Below, piece by piece: positions 18,719 to 28,414 of a DNA stretch of 64,000 nt (within the stretch, counting starts at the first letter, position 1; each line of letters starts with the position of its first letter). The position numbers and the translations under genes were made by a program. The notes under the pieces are model-generated. The model was not told the origin of the DNA. It saw only the letters and a list, made by a program, of their open reading frames with translations, and did not search any database. The DNA is taken from NCBI GenBank assembly GCA_028282885.1, contig JANQGX010000038.1, positions 62,001 through 126,000 of the forward strand. Direction: 5' to 3'. The stretch is from SAR324 cluster bacterium (GTDB lineage Bacteria; SAR324; XYD2-FULL-50-16).

Positions 18719-19033
18719 CTAGGGGTGGTTAGCACCGGTCAAATCAAAATGTCGATCCAGACCCAGGGTTTTGAGAAGTCCGAAAACGCCCTCGTTGGCG
18801 TGAATCACTTCCAACCGACTTCCCTTGTTTTTTATTGAATTGTGTGCTGCCGACAAAAACGCAACTCCCATGGCATCCAGGTCGGCTACTCCTTCCAGAT
18901 CAATGGATATTTGCTCCGATCCTCCCTCCACGGCCTCCAATAGTCCTTTTTTAAGAGCGGCATACTCTCCGCCTGCTAAAGCATCTCCGGGCTTCACGAT
19001 TGCCCGGTTGCCCTCTTTTTTAACGTCGATCAT
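18719..19033 (-). CDS. STAS-domain protein of the chemosensory cluster
   Basis: A 104-residue single STAS domain, the fold of anti-sigma-factor antagonists such as SpoIIAA. It aligns from MIDVKKEGNRAIVKPGDALA to the C-terminus. The position that normally reads D-S-x-G, with the phosphorylated serine, is LDAMGVAFL here, so the phospho-acceptor is alanine and control by a serine kinase is unlikely. No anti-sigma kinase is nearby. Placed between cheA and the HEAT-receiver gene, it may be a structural or interaction module of the signalling complex (inference). A GTG at 19045 would overlap the upstream stop; the ATG at 19033 is preferred by homology. Confidence 0.8.
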   Translation of the reverse strand: MIDVKKEGNRAIVKPGDALAGGEYAALKKGLLEAVEGGSEQISIDLEGVADLDAMGVAFLSAAHNSIKNKGSRLEVIHANEGVFGLLKTLGLDRHFDLTGANHP

Positions 19034-19041
19034 TTCTCTTC

Positions 19042-20676
19042 TCACTCGGTAGTTTTGATTGCCAGTTCATTCAGTGTCACCCTGACAGCTTCGGTGTCAA
19101 ATGGTTTGCTCATGATTCTGGTCACTCCTGCCTGCTTAAGTTCCTCATCATCTTTACCCTCTTTCTGGGTTGTGACCATCACAATGGGCAGGGTTTTGGA
19201 ATCGAAGTCCTTTCTAACCCTGCGTGTCAATTCAATTCCGGTAATACCAGGCATATTCAGGTCGGTAAAGACAACCACGGGACTGTTATCGGAAAGCCAA
19301 TCCAGGAAGGCCTCCGGAAACTCAAACAACATAGGTTCAAATCCCAGCTCATTCAATACTCTCCGGTAAACACTCAAAATCATAACCGAATCATCCACCG
19401 CACAAACCAGCGCACGGTCTTCGCGAGGTGCCATCTCATCAGCCCTTTGTTTGATGAGGTCTCTCAGGTCCGCCAATCCTTCAGTAGCCAGCAAGTCAAG
19501 GTAATGATTACGTATATCGGGATGCACCTTTGTGGCAATATACTCGGTCCCGATCTTGCTGAAAAAGGGCTGTTCGAGAAGTTCGACAAACAGGCCGGTT
19601 GTTTCCGCATCAACAATAGCTTTGATGATGCGAACGGCCTCGGCATCCTCGGTTTTAATCATGTTTTTAATCCCGGAGGTCAGAACTCCGTCCAGATTCC
19701 TGTCAATCGCTCTTGCCGCAGCCAGGCGAATAGAGTCATCACGGTCCGTCAGGCCTGTTGCCAGTATATAGTCCCCTTTCAAATTAGGCAGATGGGCCAG
19801 GGCTTCATAGGCTGCAAACCTGACGTTGTCATCTTCCGGTTCTGTGTTGAGCAGGTGTCTGACAGCTTTCACCGCGCTGTCATCACCAATTTCCTGCAGT
19901 ACATTCAAGGTGTGGATCTGCATGTCTGGGCGGTTGAGATTGAGATTGTTGGCAAGAACCGGAATGGCCTTGACTCCCAGGTCGATAAGTCGACTCTTTC
20001 CAAGGGTCCTGATTTCGGCATCTTTTGAAACCAGGGTCTGGTTGAGCAGGTGGATGGCAGGTTCGGTCTGCAGATCCGCCAGAATATCGATGATTTTATA
20101 AGTGGCGCCCGGCAACCTCCCCAGGGCGCTGAACAGAATCTGCAGGGATGATTCGCTTCCGATATCCCCCAAAGATTGTATTGCGGCTGATTGAAGCGTT
20201 TTTTCCTCTGAAAACAAAAACTCGCCAATTTGATCTACCGCCTTGCTGTCTTCAAGTTTACCAAGGGTTTTGATCACAGCCGTCAACACCTTCAGATCCG
20301 CCGTGCTCTTCAAAAGTTGCCTAAGAAGAGGCAGGGCCTCTTTTAAACGTATCTGTTCAACTAGGTCAATATAAACTACCATTTCCGTTCTGGTCTCAAC
20401 CAGCGATTTTAAGATAACCGATGGGCTGGCAATCGCTTTTTCCAGTACGGTATCGAGCAATTGTGGATTTTCTCTCGGTATGGCCGGATGTCGATGGATG
20501 AGATAAGCGATCAGGGGAATCGCAAACTCATCACTTCCCTTGTTCAACTCAAAGAGGATTCGGCGTTGTTCGTCTTTGTCCATCTCATCCAGGTAATCCA
20601 GCACGACCCGGGCCTTGATCAGGTCTTTGTTCTTGTAATTACTTATAAACTCTTCTGCTGCGTATTGTTTCTTCAT
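19042..20676 (-). CDS. HEAT-repeat protein with C-terminal receiver domain
   Basis: About 544 residues from the ATG at 20676. Residues up to about 430 are repeated helical pairs of the HEAT/PBS-lyase type, for example LQSAAIQSLGDIGSESSLQI and VRFAAYEALAHLPN. The C-terminal 120 residues are a response-regulator receiver: acid pair in CAVDDSVMIL, phospho-aspartate in VVFTDLNMPGITG, and the lysine in IMSKPFD. No DNA-binding or enzymatic output domain is present, so output is probably by protein contact through the HEAT array. It is the promoter-proximal gene of the che cluster. The start is uncertain: a TTG 16 codons upstream is also open, and neither has a strong ribosome site. Confidence 0.82.
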   Translation of the reverse strand: MKKQYAAEEFISNYKNKDLIKARVVLDYLDEMDKDEQRRILFELNKGSDEFAIPLIAYLIHRHPAIPRENPQLLDTVLEKAIASPSVILKSLVETRTEMVVYIDLVEQIRLKEALPLLRQLLKSTADLKVLTAVIKTLGKLEDSKAVDQIGEFLFSEEKTLQSAAIQSLGDIGSESSLQILFSALGRLPGATYKIIDILADLQTEPAIHLLNQTLVSKDAEIRTLGKSRLIDLGVKAIPVLANNLNLNRPDMQIHTLNVLQEIGDDSAVKAVRHLLNTEPEDDNVRFAAYEALAHLPNLKGDYILATGLTDRDDSIRLAAARAIDRNLDGVLTSGIKNMIKTEDAEAVRIIKAIVDAETTGLFVELLEQPFFSKIGTEYIATKVHPDIRNHYLDLLATEGLADLRDLIKQRADEMAPREDRALVCAVDDSVMILSVYRRVLNELGFEPMLFEFPEAFLDWLSDNSPVVVFTDLNMPGITGIELTRRVRKDFDSKTLPIVMVTTQKEGKDDEELKQAGVTRIMSKPFDTEAVRVTLNELAIKTTE

Positions 20677-20810
20677 GACGGCCGACACAAACCTCGATTT
20701 GTAAAGAGATGTTCGATTGAACAAAGGTTCATAAATCCCGGAAATGCAGGAAATAAAAAGGTATCAGTAATCATACGATTTTACAATCTAAATTTCAATT
20801 CTGATAAATC

Positions 20811-20847
20811 CTGCTTTCTGATAATTATAGGGATTTTCAGAAAGCAG
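20811..20847 (-). promoter_or_regulatory. Inverted repeat enclosing a TATAAT, upstream of the che cluster
   Basis: A perfect 11-bp inverted repeat, CTGCTTTCTGA and TCAGAAAGCAG, has a 15-base centre that contains TATAAT on the minus strand (20829-20824). It lies in the divergent region between the HEAT-receiver gene and the haem chemoreceptor. It could be an operator over the che promoter; no good -35 hexamer is seen at the right distance. Confidence 0.4.
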
Positions 20848-20889
20848 TCGCTTGCATCATTATTATCTCGCCTGATATACACATACCTC

Positions 20890-20918
20890 TTGACAATTAA
20901 ACCGGAAAACATGGTAAC
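20890..20918 (+). promoter_or_regulatory. Candidate promoter of the haem chemoreceptor
   Basis: A perfect TTGACA -35 at 20890-20895 is followed after 17-18 bases by a poor -10 (GGTAAC or GTAACT). The spacing and direction suit the plus-strand receptor that starts at 21061. Confidence 0.35.
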
Positions 20919-21060
20919 TTGGATGTGACGTTTTGACTTCCGAACGATCTGACAAAGACTTTTATTACTTGGTACCTTGAGCAATCCCAGCGATTGACTC
21001 GGTCTACAATTAATGCTTTTGCCACCTCTGCATAAAAAAACCGAAACAGGGAAAACCACC

Positions 21061-22845
21061 ATGAAAAAATTTAAAGACTGGTCTTTGATGACCAAGTTTC
21101 TATCTGTTGGTATCACTATTCTGGTCCTCTTCGGATTGGGAGATTTTTTGATTGGTGCTATCTACACAAAAGAGTTTGCTATCGAATCGAGCGTGATAAA
21201 AGCCCGTGCAATTTGTTTGACAGCGGAATCGGTTCGCGAGGAAATGGAGGATAAATGGGATGCGGGCCTCTTCTCCCTTGAAGACATCATACAATATATG
21301 AACGAGGGGGATAGGGATAAGATCCTGGCAGAAATACCTGTGGTTTCCGCCTGGAATGCTGCAATGAGAAAAGCAGAAAAGGGCGGGTATGAATTTCGTG
21401 TTCCCAAGTTCAGCCCCAGGCGTGAACAGAATGCGCCGGACTATGGCCTGGATTACGAAATAGAGGGTCCGGCACTCAAAAAGATCAAGGCCGAGAATCT
21501 TTCCGAGTATTACGTCATTGATGAGCGCCTTAACGCCATTCGTTATTTTCTTCCAGTCAAGCTAAGCGAGAATTGTATGTATTGCCATGGAGATCCGGCC
21601 ACATCCCAGGAAATTTGGGGGCTACCCGATGGACAGGATCCCACGGGCGGCATTATGGAAGGTTGGAAGGTCGGCGACATACACGGAGCTTTTGAAGTTA
21701 TCCAGTCTCTTGACAAAGCCGATGACGAGTTCAGACAGCAGATGATGCAATCCGGTCTCAGCCTTCTGGTGGCAATAATACTGGCAGCTTTTATTTTTAT
21801 CTGGATTTCAAGAACCATCACCCGCCCTATCATCAAAGGGGTGGATTTTGCCAAGGGGATGTCTGATGGTGACCTCACCCGAACCCTGGACATCAATCAG
21901 AAGGATGAAGTCGGTACCCTGGCAGGAGCCATGAACCAGATGGTGGGGAACCTCGCCGGCATGCTAAAGGAGATGGGCGCGGGCATGAAGACGCTCTCTA
22001 ACTCTTCGGTGGATCTGACGGAGATTTCACGTCAGATGTCCAACGGCGCGGATCAAACCTCAACGAAATCGAGCACTGTCGCTACCGCTGCCGAAGAGAT
22101 GAGTTCCAATATGAACGCAGTAGCTGCGGCTGTTGAAGAGACATCAACCAATGTCGGGATGGTCACCTCTGCTGCCGAAGCCATGTCTGCCACCATTAAC
22201 GAAATCGCCCAAAATTCCGAGAAAGCGCTGGGGATTACGGAGAGAGCTGTTAACCAATCCAAAAGCGCATCTGTGAAAGTTAATGAATTGAATCAGGCGG
22301 CTTCCGAAATTGGCGAAGTCACGGAAACCATCACCGAGATCTCCGAGAAAACAGACCTGCTAGCTTTGAATGCAACCATCGAAGCAGCCAGGGCCGGAGA
22401 TGCGGGTAAAGGATTCGCCGTCGTAGCCAGTGAGATCAAGGAACTGGCCAGACAGGCTGCCGGAGCCACCCATGAAATCAAACAGAAAATCCAGGGGATT
22501 CAGGATTCTACTTCATCTACAATCAGTGAAATCAGCAGCATCACGGCGGTTATTGACAACGTTAATGATATTGTTTCCACCATCGCTGCCGCTGTAGAAG
22601 AGCAATCCATTACCACCAAGGAGATTGCTGCCAATATTGCCCAGGCTTCCCAGGGGATCCAGGAAGTCTCCCAGAACGTGGCCCAGAGTTCAAACGCGGC
22701 AGGCGATGTGGCCAAGGATATTGTGGAAGTGGATGCCTCCTCCAAAGAGATGTCAAACAGCAGCTCCATGGTGAAAGCCAGTGCGGAAGAGCTGGCCAGG
22801 CTGGCTGATCAACTGAAACTGATCATCGAAAAATTCAAGTTTTAG
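21061..22845 (+). CDS. Methyl-accepting chemotaxis protein with c-type haem (Tll0287-like) sensor domain
   Basis: A 594-residue chemoreceptor. TM1 is at about 11-35. The periplasmic domain is Tll0287-like (DUF3365), with [19 protein letters not shown] and the c-haem motif CMYCH (C172, C175, H176). TM2 is near 233-255, followed by HAMP and a signalling domain with [17 protein letters not shown] and [19 protein letters not shown]. It probably senses redox state, oxygen or nitric oxide through covalently bound haem (inference from the domain). The ATG at 21061 is preferred over an upstream in-frame start 16 codons earlier because TM1 begins soon after. It is divergent from the che cluster and likely signals to it. 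Confidence 0.9.
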   Translation: MKKFKDWSLMTKFLSVGITILVLFGLGDFLIGAIYTKEFAIESSVIKARAICLTAESVREEMEDKWDAGLFSLEDIIQYMNEGDRDKILAEIPVVSAWNAAMRKAEKGGYEFRVPKFSPRREQNAPDYGLDYEIEGPALKKIKAENLSEYYVIDERLNAIRYFLPVKLSENCMYCHGDPATSQEIWGLPDGQDPTGGIMEGWKVGDIHGAFEVIQSLDKADDEFRQQMMQSGLSLLVAIILAAFIFIWISRTITRPIIKGVDFAKGMSDGDLTRTLDINQKDEVGTLAGAMNQMVGNLAGMLKEMGAGMKTLSNSSVDLTEISRQMSNGADQTSTKSSTVATAAEEMSSNMNAVAAAVEETSTNVGMVTSAAEAMSATINEIAQNSEKALGITERAVNQSKSASVKVNELNQAASEIGEVTETITEISEKTDLLALNATIEAARAGDAGKGFAVVASEIKELARQAAGATHEIKQKIQGIQDSTSSTISEISSITAVIDNVNDIVSTIAAAVEEQSITTKEIAANIAQASQGIQEVSQNVAQSSNAAGDVAKDIVEVDASSKEMSNSSSMVKASAEELARLADQLKLIIEKFKF

Positions 22846-22856
22846 ACCTCTTCACC

Positions 22857-22882
22857 TGAGGCAGGAAGACTTCCCTGCCTCA
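22857..22882 (+). terminator. Strong hairpin after the haem chemoreceptor
   Basis: TGAGGCAGG pairs with CCTGCCTCA (9 bp, extendable by three more pairs past one bulged base), starting 12 bases after the stop at 22845. A T run is lacking, so termination efficiency is uncertain. The position strongly suggests a transcript end. Confidence 0.5.
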
Positions 22883-23104
22883 ACTCCACACCGATGTTTA
22901 CCTATTTGTTCACAGATTCATAACCATTCGGTCTTCTGTATTTCCATTCAAAAATGGAGTTCAATCAAACTCTCCGGATGACCATTTTGTTTGCAAAACC
23001 GGATCAATTTTAAGAGAATAAAGCCTGTTTCCCTGATAGTGCGATTTTGATATATACCAACCGATTTTTGGATATGATTGTTCATCCTTTATCCGGATTA
23101 TACG

Positions 23105-24487
23105 ATGATCAAAAGAAATAAAATATTAAGTGCCATTCTCAAAGGGTTCATGTTTGCCATACCTGTCGCTGCCGGTATTGCAATTTTTTTGATCATGTCT
23201 CAAGGCAGAACCCCCCCAAAGCAGAAGTCTGCAAAATTCAATGTTCCAACAGTAAGGGTCATGACTATCAAACCGATAGAGGTGGTTCCCAGGTCTTTTG
23301 GATATGGCACTGCAGAGCCGATTCGGACGTGGAAAGCCGTCGCCCAGGTCAGCGGAAAGATCATATACACCCACCCCCAATTGCAAAAGGGAAGTATTAT
23401 CAGGCAAGGTGTTGACCTATTGAAGATTGATCCGACTGATTACAGGATCAGTTTGACAAAAACCCGGGCCAATATCCAAAATTACGACGTCCAGATCAAC
23501 CAGAAAAAGGTAGAAAAGAAAAACTACCTGAAACTGTTGGATCTGCAGCAGACCGATTTGAAGATTAAACAGAAGGAACTTGAACGACAAAAGGAACTGT
23601 ACGAGAAAAAAATCATCTCCAAAACCGAATATGAATCCCAACTGCAAAGCCTGATTTCCCAGGAAGTTCAAATCCAGAATATTCAAAACTCCCTGAATCT
23701 GATCCCTGTTCAGATAGAACTTTTGCAAACGCAATTGGAACAAGCCAGAAGCGACCTGGAAAGCGCAAAACTAAAGCTGGAAAAGACTATTATTTCCGCC
23801 CCGTTCAATCTGCAAATTGCTGATATCAATAATAAGCTTTCTGAATATGTCCAGACTGGGCAAACCATCCTGGAAGCCAACGATATTTCCGAATCGGAGG
23901 TCGAAGCACAGTTTGTAATGCAGTCCATGAAGCCGATTTTTTTATCGATCATGGATAAAACTGATAAAATCAATCTGGACACCGAGTCCATTGGTGATAC
24001 TTTGGGGATCGAAGCCCGAGTCCGCCTCGCGGGAGCGGAATTGTCGGAAATGGAATGGTTGGGATCGTTTAATCGTCGAAGCGATACCCTGGACACCGAT
24101 ACAAGGACGATGGGCATGATTGTAAGCGTCAGGAATAGTCTGCAACAGGAGGGATCGCGTCGCGGTCAACTTCTGCTCAAGGGAGCCTATTGCGAAGTGG
24201 AGTTGAGGGGGCAATCCCGGAAAAACAGCCTGGTCATCCCACGCAGCGCGGTGCATCCGGGTGATATGGTATATTTGGCAGACAAAGAGAACAAGCTTGT
24301 AAAACAGAAGATCGAAATACTCTACTCCTTGAGTGATATTGTTGTTATCAAAAGCGGGCTGAAAATAGGGGATTCTCTTATCCTGACCGATCTAATCCCT
24401 GCCGTTTCAGGGATGACAATTGATCCTGTCCCGGATAAGGAGTTGGAAGCCAGATTGGTGGCAGATGCCAAAGGAGAACAGCCATGA
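23105..24487 (+). CDS. RND efflux periplasmic adaptor (membrane fusion protein)
   Basis: A 460-residue HlyD/AcrA-type adaptor bridging an RND pump to an outer-membrane channel. An N-terminal anchor helix (residues 11-31) is followed by a lipoyl-like domain, then an unusually long Gln/Lys/Glu-rich coiled-coil hairpin (about 115-225, with KQKELERQKELYEKKIISK), the second lipoyl half IISAPFNLQIADINNKLSEY, and beta-barrel and membrane-proximal domains. The ATG at 23105 is chosen over a TTG nine codons upstream. It overlaps the pump gene by four bases (ATGA), so the two are translationally coupled. No outer-membrane factor gene follows. Confidence 0.9.
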   Translation: MIKRNKILSAILKGFMFAIPVAAGIAIFLIMSQGRTPPKQKSAKFNVPTVRVMTIKPIEVVPRSFGYGTAEPIRTWKAVAQVSGKIIYTHPQLQKGSIIRQGVDLLKIDPTDYRISLTKTRANIQNYDVQINQKKVEKKNYLKLLDLQQTDLKIKQKELERQKELYEKKIISKTEYESQLQSLISQEVQIQNIQNSLNLIPVQIELLQTQLEQARSDLESAKLKLEKTIISAPFNLQIADINNKLSEYVQTGQTILEANDISESEVEAQFVMQSMKPIFLSIMDKTDKINLDTESIGDTLGIEARVRLAGAELSEMEWLGSFNRRSDTLDTDTRTMGMIVSVRNSLQQEGSRRGQLLLKGAYCEVELRGQSRKNSLVIPRSAVHPGDMVYLADKENKLVKQKIEILYSLSDIVVIKSGLKIGDSLILTDLIPAVSGMTIDPVPDKELEARLVADAKGEQP

Positions 24488-27400
24488 TACGATTCTTTAC
24501 TGAGCATCCCACAGCAGCCAATTTGATGATGATTGTCTTTCTGATTCTGGGGGCCATGACCCTTCCGGAATTAAACCGGGAGACATTTCCCCCCTTCGTC
24601 TCCAGCAAGGTGCAGGTGAAAGTTGTTTATCCGGGTGCAACGGCTGAAGAGATCGAAGAGGCGATTATACAACGGCTTGAAGATGAGTTGAACGGTATAG
24701 AAAATGTTGACCGTACCCTGGCAACCGCCACCGAGGGATTAGGAACCCTTGTTCTGGAAATGGAAGAGGAAGCGGGAGATGTCAAGGAGTTTCTGGACGA
24801 TATTCGCACCGCGGTAGACTCAATCTCCAACTTTCCTGAAGACGCCCAGGATCCTGTCATTACTGAAATGGCCAGAAGCAGCCGTGTGGTTTCAATCGCC
24901 ATCACCGGTCCCATGAGTGCAACGGATCTGAAGGATTATGCGGAAAGCATCAAGAGGAAATTGCAGCTACTGCCGGAGGTCTCCCTGGTCAATATTTCCG
25001 GATTTTCAGATCGACAGATCAGAATTCAGATTTCAGCCAAGACACTTTTGAACCTGGGTCTCAGTATCAGTGACATCTCCAACAAAATCCAAAGACAGAA
25101 TATCAATCGCCCCATCGGAACCATTGAAACACCTGACAAGGATATCCTGCTGCGTTTCAAGGATCAGAGACGTCGGCCGAGGGACTATGAGAGCATCGTT
25201 ATTCTGGGAGGTAGCACGGGAGCCGAGATCAGACTGGGTGATATTGCCAGGATCGAGGAACGGTTTGAAAAGGAAGAGATTCAAACCCATTTGAATGGTG
25301 AACGGGCTGCAATCATCAATGTGGAAAAAACCGAAGCGGAAGATGCGGTGGAAGTGGTCAATGCCGTCAAGAATTTTGTGGATAATCATCAATTGCAGGC
25401 ACCACCGGGCGTAAAACTCTCGTTAACGGGAGATTTGGCAACCATCATTCAGGATCGTCTGAGCCTGCTGGTTAAGAATGGCTGGCAGGGTCTGTTGCTG
25501 GTGTTTTTTTCATTATGGCTGTTTTTCAGTTTCAGATTATCTTTCTGGGTTACCATGGGATTGCCCGTATCTTTTGCAGGAGCTGTCTTTATCATGTATC
25601 AGATCGGCTACTCCCTGAATATGATGACCACCGTTGCCCTTATCATCAGCCTCGGTCTGCTGATGGATGATGCAATTGTTATTGCGGAAAACATAGCCGC
25701 CCACCTGCAGCGCGGCAAATCGGCTCTCAAAGCCACAATCGACGGAGTGGTGGAAGTCAGGGCAGGTATCATCTCCTCCTTCATCACAACGGGTTGTGTC
25801 TTTATTCCCTTGATGTTTATCGAGGGTCAGATGGGTCGGGTGCTCAAAGTGATTCCCGTCGTCCTGTTGGCCGTGCTCGCCGTCAGTTTGGTGGAGGCGT
25901 TCCTGATCCTGCCCAATCATCTTTCCCACTCCATGAAAAACCATCATATGGACAGACCGGGGAAAGCCCGAGCCGGATTCAACAAAACCATTAGCTGGTT
26001 CAGGGATGTTGTTCTGGGTAAAACGGTCGATGTAGCCGTCAAATATCGCTATTTCACCGTTGGCGTGATTATCGCCGTCTTTTTGATCTCCATTGGGACT
26101 TTCAGTATCGGGTGGCTGAAGTTTGTCGGTTTTCCGGAGATTGAGGATGATTCCATTGAAGCTCGAATCTATCTCCCGCCGGGAACACCGCTTTCCGGTA
26201 CTGAACAAGTAGTTAAACAGATCCTTGCAGGTCTTGACAAGACGGATCAGGCCTACACCCGGCAGCAGCCGGAGAACAAAAAACTGGTTGAACAGATACG
26301 AATCTCCTATTCTACCAATACCGATATTGGCGAATCCGGGGCCAATCTGGCCACAATCTATGTGGATCTGCTTTCCAATGAACTAAGGGTGGGGCGTATT
26401 GATGATATCCTGAACCGTTGGCGCGAGGAAACAGGAAAGGTCAGTGATGTGATCAGCTTGAAGTTCACCAAGCCATCCATGGGGCCGGCCGGAAATGCCA
26501 TTGAGGTTGAGCTGAGAGGCGAGAATCTGCAAAACCTCAATGATGCTATGCATGAAATTGAGAAATTCCTCTATCAATTCGACGGCGTTTATGATCTCTA
26601 CTCTGATCTTCGACTCGGTAAACAGGAGATTCAGATAAAGCTTCAAAAGGGAGCGTCTATCCTGGGAATGGATGCCACAACCATTGCCGGTCAACTGAGC
26701 GCTGCTTTTCAGGGGTCAACGGCAATGGAGGTCCAGGTTGACCGGACATCCTATGAAATAGATGTGCGCCTTGAAGCAGACAGCAAAAACAGTCTTGCCG
26801 ATCTGGACAATTTTAAAATCGTAGGCAGCAAAGGGGAGAGGATTCCCCTGCAAAACCTGGTATCACTCAGCAGTAGCCGTGGTTACTCGACCATCAATCA
26901 TGTGGATGGTCGAAGGACAATAACACTTTATGGAGCCATTAATCCCCAACTGGCCAATACCAGTGAGATAATGAATAAACTCAGTAATCAGTTTCTTCCG
27001 GAGTTTGAAAGAAAGTACCCCGATATTGAGGTAATCCTTGGTGGAGAATCAAAAAACACGGCTGAAACAGGCTCCAGCATGGTTCGGGCTCTTTTGATAG
27101 GGCTGGTCGGAATCTTCATTCTGTTGAGCTTTCAGTTCCGCAGTTATGCAGAACCCATTGTTGTCATGCTGGCAATCCCGTTATCCCTGATCGGCGTCAT
27201 CTGGGGACATCTTGCCCTGGGGATTCCCATGTCCACGCTCAGTATGCTGGGTTATATTTCCCTGGCGGGTATTGTGGTGAATGATTCCATTCTGTTGGTG
27301 AGTTTCATTAAAAACAGGAGAAAAGAGGGAAAATCCATCGTGGATGCCAGTTGTACAGCCAGCCGGGAGCGTTTCAGAGCGGTGCTCCTGACTTCAGTCA

Positions 27401-27627
27401 CCACGGTTCTGGGACTGACCCCTCTGCTCAGTGAGACCAGCCTGCAGGCACAGATCCTGATTCCTATTGCAGCCAGTATTGCCTTTGGCATGATCGCTTC
27501 CACCGTCCTGGTGCTGATAGCAATCCCCAGTTTTTACAGTATTCTGGGTGATTTTGGGCTGGTCAGAGATCATTCTGTTATATCGGACCAAGATCATTCC
27601 GATCCAACTACGGAACTTCAACCGTAA
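24484..27627 (+). CDS. RND efflux pump permease (HAE1/AcrB-like)
   Basis: A 1047-residue inner-membrane proton-drug antiporter of the usual length for the family. Twelve transmembrane segments are split by two large periplasmic loops. The proton-relay pair of TM4 is seen in GLLMDDAIVIAENI, and the second-half counterpart reads GIVVNDSILLVSFIKNRR. The first helix includes FLILGAMTLPELNRETFPPF. The substrate cannot be predicted. The 3' end overlaps the convergent DinB-like gene by 20 bases, so no terminator separates them. Confidence 0.92.
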   Translation: MIRFFTEHPTAANLMMIVFLILGAMTLPELNRETFPPFVSSKVQVKVVYPGATAEEIEEAIIQRLEDELNGIENVDRTLATATEGLGTLVLEMEEEAGDVKEFLDDIRTAVDSISNFPEDAQDPVITEMARSSRVVSIAITGPMSATDLKDYAESIKRKLQLLPEVSLVNISGFSDRQIRIQISAKTLLNLGLSISDISNKIQRQNINRPIGTIETPDKDILLRFKDQRRRPRDYESIVILGGSTGAEIRLGDIARIEERFEKEEIQTHLNGERAAIINVEKTEAEDAVEVVNAVKNFVDNHQLQAPPGVKLSLTGDLATIIQDRLSLLVKNGWQGLLLVFFSLWLFFSFRLSFWVTMGLPVSFAGAVFIMYQIGYSLNMMTTVALIISLGLLMDDAIVIAENIAAHLQRGKSALKATIDGVVEVRAGIISSFITTGCVFIPLMFIEGQMGRVLKVIPVVLLAVLAVSLVEAFLILPNHLSHSMKNHHMDRPGKARAGFNKTISWFRDVVLGKTVDVAVKYRYFTVGVIIAVFLISIGTFSIGWLKFVGFPEIEDDSIEARIYLPPGTPLSGTEQVVKQILAGLDKTDQAYTRQQPENKKLVEQIRISYSTNTDIGESGANLATIYVDLLSNELRVGRIDDILNRWREETGKVSDVISLKFTKPSMGPAGNAIEVELRGENLQNLNDAMHEIEKFLYQFDGVYDLYSDLRLGKQEIQIKLQKGASILGMDATTIAGQLSAAFQGSTAMEVQVDRTSYEIDVRLEADSKNSLADLDNFKIVGSKGERIPLQNLVSLSSSRGYSTINHVDGRRTITLYGAINPQLANTSEIMNKLSNQFLPEFERKYPDIEVILGGESKNTAETGSSMVRALLIGLVGIFILLSFQFRSYAEPIVVMLAIPLSLIGVIWGHLALGIPMSTLSMLGYISLAGIVVNDSILLVSFIKNRRKEGKSIVDASCTASRERFRAVLLTSVTTVLGLTPLLSETSLQAQILIPIAASIAFGMIASTVLVLIAIPSFYSILGDFGLVRDHSVISDQDHSDPTTELQP

Positions 27628-28414
27628 AACGCGTTCCGGGTTCCGGTGGATTCTCTGCTGGCCCGGCAAAACACTGGGCGATAGACATCCACTCCTTTGC
27701 CTCCTCGCCAATCACTTTGAGCGATGTATCAGCTACATTCCGAACCTGTGTCACGACCTGGCAAAATTCAACCGCATCACCTTCCACCCTGCAGGTTTCG
27801 GAGGGCTCATTCCATTCCCAGGTATCACCCGAAGGGGCTGTCAGGGTGACGTATGGTTTAGTCCCGGGTGCTTCCAATCCACGGTTTTTAAATGTGAAAC
27901 CAAACGTCTTGATCCCCAGCAACGCCACATTTTTGATGCGATCCGTATTGTTGCGCACAACCCCAAGAAGGTCATAAACTTCCTGTCCGTGCGCCCAGGT
28001 CTCCATCATTCGGGCTGCTATACTGGATCGAACACTCATCTCAGGGCCGGCCCACTTGACACGTCTGTCCGGATCAGCCTGCTCAAATCCGTTAGCCATG
28101 CCCGGATAAAAGGAGTGCCAGGCTTCAAGCAGATCCCTGTTCTTCAGACCCTTCAGCCATTTTGGCTCATAAGTGCGAAGGCTCCCGCCATTGGCAAACT
28201 CCTCCACCAACTCCGCAAAAAATTTGTCAAATTCCGCCTCATTGTTCAACGACTGCTCCGCCGCCCAATTCCACATATGCAGATGCCCCAGAACATCATT
28301 GATCGTCCAGTCCTTGAACTGTGTCTTTTTTTCAAAATCCCCGTCTCCCAACGGCTTTAATAACTCATACAGCTCATCACTTTCTTCCCTGAAATCTACT
28401 GCTTCCCGTATCAT
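27608..28414 (-). CDS. TIGR03084-like metal-binding protein, DinB/maleylpyruvate-isomerase fold
   Basis: A 268-residue cytoplasmic protein. The N-terminal four-helix bundle has the metal-ligand style motifs WTINDVLGHLHMWNW and METWAHGQEVYDLLG that define the mycothiol-dependent maleylpyruvate isomerase/DinB superfamily. The C-terminal half (from about 170, including VTLTAPSGDTWEWNEP) is a small beta-rich domain seen in the TIGR03084 group. The catalytic role of that group is not established. AAGGAG lies seven bases before the ATG. The gene is convergent with the RND pump and overlaps its end by 20 bases. Confidence 0.75.
   Translation of the reverse strand: MIREAVDFREESDELYELLKPLGDGDFEKKTQFKDWTINDVLGHLHMWNWAAEQSLNNEAEFDKFFAELVEEFANGGSLRTYEPKWLKGLKNRDLLEAWHSFYPGMANGFEQADPDRRVKWAGPEMSVRSSIAARMMETWAHGQEVYDLLGVVRNNTDRIKNVALLGIKTFGFTFKNRGLEAPGTKPYVTLTAPSGDTWEWNEPSETCRVEGDAVEFCQVVTQVRNVADTSLKVIGEEAKEWMSIAQCFAGPAENPPEPGTRFTVEVP

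Noticed and set aside
25537..26208. 223-codon minus-strand frame inside the RND pump gene
   Set aside because: Rich in His/Gly/Asp from reversed membrane-segment codons and lies entirely antisense to a well-conserved pump.
27548..28360. 270-codon plus-strand frame across the end of the RND pump and the DinB-like gene
   Set aside because: It mirrors the DinB-like coding frame, starts inside the pump gene and shows no recognisable domain.
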